Shown here piece by piece: positions 24,418 to 32,385 of a DNA stretch of 32,385 nucleotides. The DNA is from Chrysochromulina tobinii. Its lineage: Eukaryota > Haptophyta > Prymnesiales > Chrysochromulinaceae. The notes beneath the pieces were generated by a model. That model had not been told where the DNA came from. It was given only the letters and a program-made list of their open reading frames with translations, and made no database searches. The stretch covers positions 1 through 32,385 of the forward strand of contig JWZX01002813.1 of assembly GCA_001275005.1 (NCBI GenBank), written 5' to 3'. Within the stretch, counting starts at the first letter, position 1. The number at the start of each line of letters is the position of its first letter. The position numbers and the translations under genes were made by a program.

Positions 24418-25010
24418 TGCGTTGCGAGCTGCCCGACGGGAATCGCATGGCACACGGTGTGGCAGTGGGTCAGCAAAGCCATCTCATGCGGCACGATCAC
24501 CACCTCCTCGCTTGTCACTACGATCAACGAACACCGCCAAACAGCCAAATGTGTACTCTCTACATTAAGGCTGTGTACATGTATTCTCAAACTCTTCACG
24601 TTCTTGTGTGCCACCACAATTCGAAATGAGCTCACTGACCAGACATGTTCTACCTGAGTACGTCCGGTCGTAGGGGGGTCAACGAACAATCAACGAACCG
24701 CCCCTCGCCACAGGGGGCGAGTTCTAGGTATGGTCGCCCGCCTAACCCTTAAGCCCTAACCCCCCGGCCTCGTACATGTACCGGGTAGCTCGTTTGCGTT
24801 TCTCGTAAGATAGACAGTCCGGTGAGACCATGAAAAAAGACAACTTTTATACCTGAGTACTTTACATCGCTCTTCGCATAGGATATTTCAGCGAAAAGTT
24901 GTGCGCAATCAGTGCGCAATCAGGTAATAAGAAGCTTTTTACCGGTACAAAACTTGCCAGAACTTAGCCACTGGCTGTCGTGTGATCGCTCGGCTCGCGG
25001 TAAATCGCCC
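24418..25010. other. Intergenic region upstream of the kinase gene
   Basis: No convincing gene. Contents seen: TACATGTA at 24576-24583 and again at 24773-24780; a telomere-like stretch around 24740-24763 (two CCTAACCC-type units); an 11-bp perfect tandem repeat gtgcgcaatca at 24901-24922 followed directly by ggtaataag, which resembles a splice donor. The 150 bases before the kinase are AT-rich and probably contain its promoter. Confidence 0.45.
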
Positions 25011-25958
25011 ATGCTGGCTGCGCAGCGCTCTTTCAAGGCATCGTACGACGTGCTCATGTGTGACACTAAGAAGAGCAGCGCCCCGCCCCGCAATCCAACG
25101 ATGAAAGAGAAGGACTACACCGAGGTCAAACGGATCGGAAAGGGCTCTTTTGGCATGGCGATGCTCGTGCTCCGAGAGGAGACTCGGGAGCATTTTGTGG
25201 CAAAATACATGAAGTTCAAAACGTTGGAAAAGGAGCAAAAGGAGTTCATGCTCAGAGAGGTCCAGACAATGCATCACATTAGCTGCCAAGGTAGCCATCC
25301 TTACATTGTCCAATTCCGCGAGTCCTTCGTTACATCCTCAGGGCTGCTGTGCATCATCATGGACTATTGTGACAGCAGCGACATGGCCCACCTGATCGCG
25401 ACACAAAAGAAGCGAAGCGTCCCCTTCACCGAGGAGCAGGTGCACCTCTGGCTTCTGCAGCTTCTGAGCGCCCTCAACTTTCTGCACTCGTGCGACATCC
25501 TCCACCGAGACATAAAGCCAGCAAATGTCTTTATGAACGCGGGATGCTGCAAGCTCGCCGACTTTGGCCTTTCGAAACAGGTTCTGACAGCCTACGGAGG
25601 CAGGCAGGCGCACACTCAATGCGGTAGCCCGCTGTATCTTGCGCCAGAGGTGCACATGGGCCGCAAATATGACAGGGCTGTCGACATATGGTCGCTTGGC
25701 TGCACGCTCTTCGAAATCATGATGCTCTCGCACGCCTTCGTGGGCGCCGACAATGCCGAGATCTTGAAGAACATCGCCTGGGGGCGCCATGCCCCGATCG
25801 CAGGCTCCTGGTCGAACGAACTCAAGGCTATTCTCAAGGGGATGCTTGTCCTTAAAGCGAGTGACCGCCCTTCTGCTCTCGATGTCGATGCATCAGCCCA
25901 TGTTTGCTCCAGCGCTCCACGCCAACAGCCTGCACCCGGAGGCGCTTGCTCACGTTGA
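25011..25958 (+). CDS. NEK-like Ser/Thr protein kinase
   Basis: A 315-residue ORF from the first ATG in frame; a second candidate start lies just before KEKDYTEVKRIG. All main kinase elements are present: glycine loop GKGSFG, VAIK-type lysine in HFVAKYM, catalytic HRDIKPANVF, Mg-binding DFGLSK, APE as YLAPEVHMG, and DIWSLGC. The hinge region and the LLQLLSALNFLHSCDILHRD stretch fit NIMA-related (NEK) kinases, which act in mitosis, centrosome and cilium control (family knowledge). The C-terminal lobe reaches ASDRPSALDV and then the frame leaves conserved sequence. The continuation is found one frame over from 25888 (see next entry), implying a single-base insertion near 25887. The presence of an Sfi1-like gene in the same window is suggestive of shared basal body biology, but is only coincidence of location. 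Confidence 0.88.
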   Translation: MLAAQRSFKASYDVLMCDTKKSSAPPRNPTMKEKDYTEVKRIGKGSFGMAMLVLREETREHFVAKYMKFKTLEKEQKEFMLREVQTMHHISCQGSHPYIVQFRESFVTSSGLLCIIMDYCDSSDMAHLIATQKKRSVPFTEEQVHLWLLQLLSALNFLHSCDILHRDIKPANVFMNAGCCKLADFGLSKQVLTAYGGRQAHTQCGSPLYLAPEVHMGRKYDRAVDIWSLGCTLFEIMMLSHAFVGADNAEILKNIAWGRHAPIAGSWSNELKAILKGMLVLKASDRPSALDVDASAHVCSSAPRQQPAPGGACSR

Positions 25959-26130
25959 TGTAAAGGAGCGGCCAGGCATGACAACGAGGACTCCTGCCAT
26001 CGACTGTGCTGCCTTGCAAGCTGACTTAGAGGGAAACCTCGGCACACTCCAGGCCATACTCGAGAAGCAGGCCATCCTCGAGAAGCAGGCGCATGACACG
26101 CTTCGGCGCGCAAATGAAAAGCTCATGTGA
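25888..26130 (+). other. Kinase C-terminal tail in the +1 frame
   Basis: Reading from 25888 gives MHQPMFAPALHANSL, which fits the expected end of a kinase domain directly after RPSALDV. A coiled-coil tail follows (GNLGTLQAILEKQAILEKQA) and a stop at 26128-26130. An 18-bp near-tandem repeat at about 26059-26090 duplicates Ala-Ile-Leu-Glu-Lys-Gln. The coherent content suggests this is the true C terminus and that one extra base separates the two frames. Confidence 0.6.
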
Positions 26131-26948
26131 CAAGTGGAAGTGACAACTGCCATAGCGCGCTTGCATTGAAAGAGCAGCTCCCCGCGCCGCAGACCGTGCG
26201 AGCAGGTCGAGGTGTGCGGCGCTATTCGTTTCGATTTCCCCCCGCACGTGTTCCAGAGCGACAGCGATCAGCGTCTGTCCTTCCCGCGGAGACAGTCCCG
26301 GACGCCCGGCGGGACGCGACGGGAAGTCGCCTCCGCCGCCGATACGCCGCCGAGCCCGATGCCCGACAAGCTTACAACGCGGTCGACATCGTCAATCGTC
26401 TCGATATCGAGCCACTAGCGATCTACTGGCGATCGTACGGGGTACACATGCGATACACATGCGAACGAGGATCGCGTGCCCCGGATCGCGCAGTGGCTCG
26501 GCCGGGGCGGGAAGGACAAGGAGCGGCCGCGGTGCGTCGTAGCCGGTCGGGTACGGTCTATCGTCGAGGACGAGGCTGCCGTACACGCGATAGTCGAAAT
26601 ATTTTCTTTCGACTAGTAACACGTAATCGTCATGCCTCTTCACGTGCCGCGGTGCAAGATCGCGAAAGATGCACCCACCCCACCGCCCGACGTCGACGAC
26701 GGGACCCCCGCGACGAGCGTCGCGGCTCCAACCATACAGCTCTAGCCGTCATAGAATACCGGATACCGCGCACACTGGGTGAATTTGCTGCCTTCAGTGC
26801 TGCCTTCGAACCTTCGTGCCGCTGGGTATACTCGGCACGACCACGCGCCTTGGTCCCATCACCCGCCCACACTCATCTACGCTCCACACGGAAGCGGCAG
26901 CATCATGGCAGCCATCATAGCGCACCCATCTGTGGTCCACTGCCCTGC
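26131..26948. other. Convergent intergenic region
   Basis: 818 bp between the 3' ends of the kinase tail and the glycyl-tRNA synthetase. A long plus-strand open frame crosses it but is Arg-rich, has no domain and continues antisense into the synthetase, so it is not accepted as a gene. Contains a tandem tgcgatacaca-type repeat at about 26446-26463 and a 9-bp hairpin at 26591-26615. Confidence 0.45.
26591..26615. repeat. Perfect 9-bp hairpin
   Basis: tagtcgaaa (26591-26599) pairs with tttcgacta (26607-26615) around a 7-base T-rich loop. Role unknown. Confidence 0.5.
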
Positions 26949-29110
26949 TCACATCTTCTGCAACGCAGCCACCAGGAATGCGATGGGGTCATCGGGCTTC
27001 TCCTTTCCGAGCGCGTTGACCGCCGCATTCAGCTTCGCGGTGAGGCCGTGCTGGGCGAAGTACTCAAGCATCCCCGAGGCGCCCCCTGCTGGAGCCGCGG
27101 GTGTGGCAGCCGGTAGGCTGCCTGTGCCGTAGGCAGCCATCAGGTCGGCGAACGTGAGCGGATGAGCAGTGCTGAGCTTGGTCAGAGTGTCGGCGACGTC
27201 GGTGAGCGGCAGCCGCACCTGGCTCGTCGAGTCGCGATCGCGCAGCGTCACAGTGCCCGCTTTGCTCGGATCGTCGCTCTTGCCGAGGGTATCGAAGTCG
27301 ATGGTGACGGCGTATGGGATGCCGAGCTCGTCAGCCCGCGCGTATCGGCGGCCGATCGAAGCGCCCGACTCGTCGACCTTATACTGCAGCCCGTTATCGG
27401 TGAGTTTGGTGCGCAGGGTGTCGAGTGCCGCGGCATACGCGGTCGCATTGTCCTTGATCAAGTTGAGTTGGATCGGAAGGATGACCGCCTTGTAGGGGGC
27501 GATCTCGGCCGGGAAGCCGAGCACGTTCGGCTTTTGCTTGTCGTCGCTGCCCTCCTCCTTGCCCTTCTTCTTCTTCTTGCCATCATCCGTCGGCGGTGCG
27601 GATGCCGCCGCCGCGTCGCCGCCCTCGGCTTCGCGCGTGTAGAACGTGTGCTCAAAGATGGCCGCCATGATACGGTCGATCCCGAATGAGGGTTCGACCA
27701 CATTCGGGACGAAGACCTCGACGTGCTTCGTCTCGGTCTTGGACTCGCACTCCAGCAGCTCCTTGCTCAGCGAGAAGTCCTCGCCGTCCACGCTCACCGT
27801 CGCCGCGCCGTCCGCCTCAGCCTTGGCCACGAGGGCCTTGAGCGTGGCCTCATCGAGGCCTTGCAAGTACTCCTTCACCTTGGGTCCAGCTCCCTTGAGC
27901 TGCTTCCCAATGAGACCCTCCGCTTTCTTGGTGAGCGCGTACGACTCGATCGTGATCGGCTTGTCCAGGTCGACCTGCGCAGTCAGCGACGTCTTCGTCG
28001 CCTTGCCGTGGCACGTCAGGTCGTACGCCGAGCGGTCCGCAATGCCAACGCACTCGACCCAGCCAAGACTCATCTCGATCTCAGCGTCCCAGCAGTCCGC
28101 GGCGTAGTGGGCCATCTCGTCGGGCAGGTGCTGACGGAAGCGAATGTGCTCGGCCAGGCACCCCGCGCGCACCAGGAACAGGAACGTCCTTGCGATGAAG
28201 TAGCCGAGGGTCCCGTTGGCGATCGTGCGTTGAGCCACCGCCTCGCCCAGTGTCATGGTCACGGTACCCTCGCCCGCGAGCTGCTGCTGATGCGGATGCA
28301 ATTGCATCGCAAGGGACGCGACGCCCGCAAACTTGGGGTGCGGCTTGTCGCCCGGCTTGCAGAAGAACTCGATCTCCGCCTGCGTGAACTCGCGCTGCCG
28401 GATCAGACCGCCACGCGGCGCAATCTCGTTCCGAAAAGCCTTGCCGATCTGCGCCACGCCAAATGGGATCTGGCCGGCGTTCTGCTCGAGGCAGAACTTG
28501 AAGTTGAGGAAGATGCCCTGCGCCGTCTCGGGGCGCAAGAAACCCTGGAGCATGCCCGACGGGCCGATGGGCGTCGGGAACATCAGGTTGAACGCAACAG
28601 GCTCAGTCAGGTCATTCCCCGTGTCCGGCGACTTGATCTGATACTTTTGGAAGACAACCCACAGCTCGTCCTTGGAATATGCGTCGGCCTGATTCTTCAC
28701 CCTCTGATACTCCTGCTTAAGCTCGGGCGTCGTCTCCTTCGCCGCCATCCTGGCGTCCATCACATCCTCGAGCAACTTGTCGGCGCGGAAGAAGATGTTC
28801 GGGTCCTTCGAATCCTTGACGATGAAGTCGCTGAAGCGATCGACGTGACCCGAGGTTTTCAGTACGTCGTAGGGCATGATGTTGGTGTCATCCACCTCGA
28901 GCAGATTCTCCTCAACGATGAAGTGCTTGCGCCAGAGCGCGATCAGATTCTGCTTCACGGCGGCACCAGGCGGCCCATAGGTCCAGAAGCCGCCGACGCC
29001 GCCATAAATCTCGAAAGCCTGGCGAAAGAGAAGCGCCGCTTGATCAGGTCGTCCAGGTCCGGTTTCGACGTCGCGAACTTCAGCGAGCCCTCCGAAGCGG
29101 TGATCGGCAT
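26949..29110 (-). CDS. Glycyl-tRNA synthetase, eukaryotic type, with one apparent frameshift
   Basis: Class II synthetase charging tRNA-Gly. From the ATG at 29110 the frame reads DLDDLIKRRF and then leaves the conserved sequence; one frame over it resumes as QAFEIYGGVGGF, TYGPPG and ALWRKHFIVEENLLEVD. One missing base near 29020-29030 explains this; with it the product would be about 720 residues. Core motifs: VLKTSGHVDRFSDF, motif 2 as FRNEIAPRGGLIRQREF with AEIEFF, motif 3 as VVEPSFGIDRIMAAIFEH. The anticodon-binding domain follows (IAPYKAVILPIQLN, GASIGRRYARADELGIPYAV, GTVTLRDRDS). The insert between motif 3 and this domain is Lys-rich. There is no N-terminal WHEP domain or obvious targeting peptide. 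The last ~40 residues (MLEYFAQHGLTAKLNAAVNA, then KPDDPIAFL) form a Dpy-30/RIIa-like helical motif not usual in this enzyme. Confidence 0.93.
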
Positions 29111-29592
29111 GCTTTCGTGTCGATTACAAAGCCGAGGTCCAGACACCTCAGTGCACGTGGCCGTTTTGACGAGCGCCCGGTCGAGCGCCCTAAAATTGTA
29201 TGTCACAAGTCATCCCAAGTCATCCCGTTACTTCTCACCTACTCGTTCTCCGAGGGCACGTATGCCAGCACTTATGACGTGTCACCTAATTTTGGATCCC
29301 CCTTCGCCATCTCCATCGACTCCCGTCCTGGTGTCCTCCCACCTGCATGCTGCGCTTCCTAGCTCAGAGCCGCTTTCGATACGATAGCCACCGATATGCT
29401 TCCGTATGGTTGTCTGTTGTTTATGTATAGACTTGACTTGACCCTAACTTGACCCAATCACAAAAATCTCAAACCGGCCGCTCTGAAAACTGCACGAACT
29501 CGCTGAACGCACAATTCCAAACTTAGAGTTCTGAGACAGACCCCGACTGCTCACCGCTCCGCCCCGCCGCGCGCGCGTTTCTCGCGCGCACG
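29111..29592. promoter_or_regulatory. Region upstream of the synthetase gene
   Basis: 482 bp between the synthetase start (minus) and the 3' end of the phosphatase gene (minus). It should hold the synthetase promoter. Short direct repeats are visible: aagtcatccc twice at about 29206-29225, and acttgac-type units at about 29430-29456. No gene recognised. Confidence 0.4.
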
Positions 29593-31155
29593 TCATAGTG
29601 CCTTGCCCTTGACGTGCAGGAGCTCGGTACCGCGTGTGGCTGCCCTGCCCGCTGGCATGCCGCCGCGTCGCAGCATCTGCTGCGGCACCCGCCGACGCCA
29701 GAGCGCTGCGCACACGACCATGGCCCAGCCCACCACAAAGCCACCGCCGATAGCCACGAGCCAGCGGTACTTGGCGGCTGCCTCCAAGACGCTCGGCATG
29801 GCAAGCGCGTGCTCCCAGCGGAGAGCCTCTGCCTCTGGAGGCAGCCCCAGCGGCAGACGGTGCTGCATGACCGTGGTGCCGTTGACGTTGTGGATGCGCA
29901 CGAGCAAGTGCGGTGCTCCCGCGCCCGCGCCCGCGGAGAGCAGCTCCGAGTCGCCGTCCTCACTCGACTCGGCATGACCATCAAAGCGCGCTACTACTGA
30001 TCCGAAGTTGAGCGCGGGAAAGCTCGCGCCGAGGGGCCAACTGTCGGTGCCCCCGGGCGGATGCAGCCGGTGGCTCCCAAAGAGGCGTAGCGCCGCCTGG
30101 CACGCGACCCATCCGAACAGCTTGTCGCCGCACGAGTGCGTCAGCCCTGAAGAGGTGACTTCGAACAGACCAGCACCCTCGGGGAGCATCGGCGCAGAGA
30201 CCGAGGTGGCTGTTGCCGGCACGGCCGACCCGAGTCGAGCCGACGCAGATGAGGCAAACGTGCCCAGGAATTCGGCATAGTGCACGTCGCCCGAGATCAG
30301 CAGAGCGGCGGGCGGTCGTGTCCTGGCGAGCAGGCGAAGCAGCCGGCGGCGGCTGTTTGGGAAGTGGCCCCACGACTCCACAGGCGCGTTCGTCGTGAGC
30401 ACCTGCACCGATGAGACGATCAGGTGCGCCGCAGCGGTCGAATTGGTGAGTTCCTGCTCGAGCCACTCCCACTGCTCCTGGCTGCCCAACAGGTCCTCGG
30501 TGCTGCCGATTCCGAGGAGCGCGCACAGGGCGCGCAGTATGCCTGCGATGTTGCCCGGGCTTGGCAACCACGTGACGGCACCCACGGACGGCAGCGCTGG
30601 CTCGCCGCGCGCAAAACGGGTATCGAGTAGCAGCAGCTTGAGCTGGTGCGGCGGCTCACCAAAAGTGCGCATCCCGTAAAGGCCACCACTCTGTGTGCGC
30701 CGAGGAGAATCTGCTGGAGCGCCGACGACCTCATCGAGGAAGAGTTGGCGTGAGAGCTCACGTAGCTCGAAGGAGCCGCCAGCATCATTCTCGCCGTAGT
30801 CGTGGTCATCGTATACGCCGTCGATGATCGGCACGGCGGCGCGCAGCTTCCGTTCGCCATCCGTTGCTGCGGCCTCCAAATAGCTTGCCTTCAGTGCCGC
30901 AGCTATGTCGCCGGCGAGTCGCGCCTTGGGCTTGAAGTACAGGTAGTCGCCCGTCCAGACCCATGCGTCGGGTCTCTGGCGCGCGATCGCGTTGAAGATT
31001 GGCTGCGGCAACACCTGTTTGCGGCACGAGCCGAAAGCGATGGTCGCCGACGGCATCGCGGCGGCGCTTTTCGCGTCCAGACCGCACTCCTGTGGATTCA
31101 GGATGTCTCGGAGCGGATTACATGTAACGCGCCGTGAATCTCGAAAGCGATGCAT
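29593..31155 (-). CDS. PhoD-like metallophosphatase with C-terminal membrane anchor
   Basis: A 520-residue intron-free ORF from an ATG at 31155. PhoD/alkaline phosphatase D signatures occur in order: IAFGSCRKQ near residue 40, WTGDYLYFK, YDDHDYGEND, LLLLDTRF, and LISGDVHYAEF near residue 290. These Asp, His and Asn residues bind the metal ions (Ca/Fe in characterised PhoD; other members are metallophosphatases with unclear substrates). A single hydrophobic helix near residue 470 (WLVAIGGGFVVGWAMVVCAA) is followed by a basic tail, so the enzyme is likely membrane-anchored by its C terminus. No clear signal peptide is present, though the N-terminal ~33 residues are non-conserved and MPSATIAFGSC offers an alternative start. 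Phosphoester hydrolysis is expected; the substrate is unknown. Confidence 0.85.
   Translation of the reverse strand: MHRFRDSRRVTCNPLRDILNPQECGLDAKSAAAMPSATIAFGSCRKQVLPQPIFNAIARQRPDAWVWTGDYLYFKPKARLAGDIAAALKASYLEAAATDGERKLRAAVPIIDGVYDDHDYGENDAGGSFELRELSRQLFLDEVVGAPADSPRRTQSGGLYGMRTFGEPPHQLKLLLLDTRFARGEPALPSVGAVTWLPSPGNIAGILRALCALLGIGSTEDLLGSQEQWEWLEQELTNSTAAAHLIVSSVQVLTTNAPVESWGHFPNSRRRLLRLLARTRPPAALLISGDVHYAEFLGTFASSASARLGSAVPATATSVSAPMLPEGAGLFEVTSSGLTHSCGDKLFGWVACQAALRLFGSHRLHPPGGTDSWPLGASFPALNFGSVVARFDGHAESSEDGDSELLSAGAGAGAPHLLVRIHNVNGTTVMQHRLPLGLPPEAEALRWEHALAMPSVLEAAAKYRWLVAIGGGFVVGWAMVVCAALWRRRVPQQMLRRGGMPAGRAATRGTELLHVKGKAL
31119..31126. promoter_or_regulatory. TACATGTA palindrome near the phosphatase start
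   Basis: Extends to the 10-mer TTACATGTAA at 31118-31127. It lies inside the annotated N-terminal codons of the phosphatase, but would be upstream if translation begins at the internal MPSATIAFG. One of five copies in the window. Confidence 0.3.
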
Positions 31156-31273
31156 GTACCGTGGGCATTATCTTTTTTTTGAGTAAATTCCTAACTCGCC
31201 GCGTCAAGTTTTTCATTGGACCTTGTCCTTGGTCCCGCGTTCCGTCCACAGGTGGGCGATCGGGTCCGCGTGA
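31156..31273. promoter_or_regulatory. 118-bp bidirectional promoter region
   Basis: The only sequence between the divergent start codons of the phosphatase (minus) and WW protein (plus) genes. It includes an AT-rich patch (tatcttttttttgagtaaatt, about 31169-31189). A shared promoter is inferred from the spacing. Confidence 0.45.
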
Positions 31274-31978
31274 ATGGCGTCGTGGACGACCATGGCGACG
31301 ACCTTCGCGACGGTAAACACGGAGTGGATGGAGGCGCTCGATGTCGGTTCCGGCCGGTTCTACTTTATCAATCTAAACAGCAATGAGACCTCGTGGGAGT
31401 GCCCGCCTGGCTTCCTGATCCGCAAGGACCTCGTGGCAGCGCACGCAAAGCTGATAGGGAGCGGCGCCGGCGCGAACAGCGGGTGCATGACGGCACCGAT
31501 AGACGACGTCGCCTTTCTCGCATGTGTACGAGAGCGATTCCCGCCGCCGGTGACGCCACAATCAGGGGGGGGCGATGATGTCAACGAGCTTAAGAAGCTC
31601 AAGGCGAAGCTCGTGGAGATGGACGCACAAAAGGCGGACCTGCAGGCGGCGCTCACGGCTGCAACCTCGGAGAAGGCATTGCTCGAGCAGACCCTCGAGA
31701 CGCTTAGCGCTGTCCCCAGCATGGGTGCAGCGCCACCCTCTTGCGTGGCGCCGCCCATGCTCAGCGCGGCTGAAGCGATGCTGCCTACATGGAAGCGCGG
31801 GGCCTCGCAGCGCTTCGCGGGCGTCGAGATGCCACCCGCGCCACCGCCATGGGCGATCTGCCAGAGCAAGAGTGGCATACCAACAGTTGTCTCTTCAAGC
31901 GGGCCTCAGCTCGACACCTCACGTGCGGACGCCTTACGAGCCGCCCGACTGGAGCAGCGCAACAGCGTCCCAGAGTGA
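31274..31978 (+). CDS. WW-domain protein with coiled coil
   Basis: A 234-residue intron-free ORF from an ATG. A WW domain spans about residues 16-45: first Trp in TEWMEAL, the aromatic strand RFYFINLNSNET, second Trp and closing proline in SWECPPGF. WW domains bind proline-rich ligands (family knowledge). A coiled coil follows at about residues 105-150 (ELKKLKAKLVEMDAQKADLQ, then LLEQTLETL). The C-terminal part is Pro/Ala/Ser-rich with PPAPPPW. No catalytic domain, so an adaptor role is likely. A second ATG six codons downstream is an alternative start. Confidence 0.75.
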   Translation: MASWTTMATTFATVNTEWMEALDVGSGRFYFINLNSNETSWECPPGFLIRKDLVAAHAKLIGSGAGANSGCMTAPIDDVAFLACVRERFPPPVTPQSGGGDDVNELKKLKAKLVEMDAQKADLQAALTAATSEKALLEQTLETLSAVPSMGAAPPSCVAPPMLSAAEAMLPTWKRGASQRFAGVEMPPAPPPWAICQSKSGIPTVVSSSGPQLDTSRADALRAARLEQRNSVPE

Positions 31979-32385
31979 CTGCTAGAGTGATGCATGCTGT
32001 TTGAATCTCCGGGAGGGATGGACGCCCGAGCCGCCGGACGCCAGAGCAGGAGGCGGAACTACCTCCCCTTTAATGTGCGGCTACGGACGAACGTGGACCG
32101 CCCCGCTGGCGGTCGCCACGCGGGCCGGTCGCGTCCACAGTCACGCCACACCTCACGCGCCGGGCGTCCGCCGGACGCGCACATCACGTCCGACGTCGCG
32201 GACCGAACACTGTACACGCCCTGCCCCCGCGCGCCCGCGGCGCCCGCGGCGCCCGTCCGCCCTCTCTAAGTCTAAATCTTTCGACCGCGGAGCGCGGTCG
32301 CGGTAAACCGGGGCCGTATCCAGTTGGGACACTTTTTCTCTCGTCCTATCGTCTCCTCACACTCTCTCCTCACAGCCTCTTTCAA
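31979..32385. other. Gene-free right edge
   Basis: GC-rich 3' flank of the WW gene. A perfect 8-bp hairpin (cgaccgcg-gag-cgcggtcg) is at 32282-32300. The final ~70 bases are pyrimidine-rich (ctctcgtcctatcgtctcct), as often seen near a promoter or splice acceptor, so a gene may begin to the right of the window. Confidence 0.35.

Noticed and set aside
24111-24689. 192-residue minus-strand open frame
   Set aside because: Partly antisense to the small coiled-coil gene and without recognisable content.
24912-25010. Longer kinase N terminus
   Set aside because: The longer frame starts with GTG inside a tandem repeat; the first ATG is at 25011.
25886-25898. 13-base intron repairing the kinase frame
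   Set aside because: GT and AG are present and the length would restore the frame, but such a short intron is implausible and it would remove expected residues.
26127-27116. 329-residue plus-strand open frame across the convergent spacer
   Set aside because: No domain, very Arg-rich, and its last third is antisense to the synthetase.
27723-29387. 554-residue plus-strand open frame
   Set aside because: It is antisense to the glycyl-tRNA synthetase, whose motifs are unmistakable; the plus frame is Arg/Leu-rich without domains.
1-32385. CRISPR arrays, rRNA genes, prokaryotic operons or riboswitches
   Set aside because: None seen; repeats are short tandem coding repeats and the genes are eukaryotic in type.

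Overview
The window looks like nuclear DNA of a GC-rich unicellular eukaryote. The protein families are eukaryotic: a NEK-type kinase, a cytosolic-type glycyl-tRNA synthetase, a mitochondrial carrier, a WW-domain protein, and a very long tryptophan-repeat protein of the Sfi1 type. Three genes carry short GT-AG introns of 75-116 bp, the rest are intron-free ORFs, and genes lie a few hundred bases apart on both strands without operons. A protist alga, perhaps a haptophyte or similar lineage, is my best guess, but no lineage-diagnostic gene was recognised.

Layout: (1) 1-4516: a protein with two degenerate p27/ZNRD2-type repeats (minus), an atypical two-exon mitochondrial carrier (minus), and a small protein with two winged-helix-like repeats (plus). 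(2) 4517-12355: one minus-strand ankyrin-repeat/membrane/UBA gene split in two by a complete DNA transposon at 5036-9763. The transposon has ~108-bp terminal inverted repeats, a perfect 9-bp target duplication, and two intron-containing genes that converge on each other: a DUF6589/KDZ-like transposase and an unrecognised AT-hook/coiled-coil accessory protein. (3) 12651-17348: the Sfi1-like giant. (4) 17349-24417: a gene-free kilobase, a Toprim/DUF3854-like protein (minus), a 1311-residue coiled-coil protein (plus), and a small coiled-coil protein. (5) 25011-29110: a NEK-like kinase (plus) convergent with glycyl-tRNA synthetase (minus). Each shows an apparent single-base frameshift, and the synthetase carries a C-terminal Dpy-30/RIIa-like extension. 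(6) 29593-31978: a membrane-anchored PhoD-like phosphatase and a WW-domain protein transcribed divergently from a 118-bp spacer.

The most notable item is the transposon. Its size, two convergent genes starting near opposite ends, long terminal repeats and 9-bp duplication copy the layout of maize MuDR, but its transposase does not look like MURA. Because the duplication is perfect and both genes appear intact, the insertion is probably recent. Removing it together with one copy of the duplication joins the host reading frame exactly, giving a protein of about 1033 residues.

Intron positions were found by hand from reading-frame continuity and GT-AG sites. All family calls rest on motif recognition, not database search.
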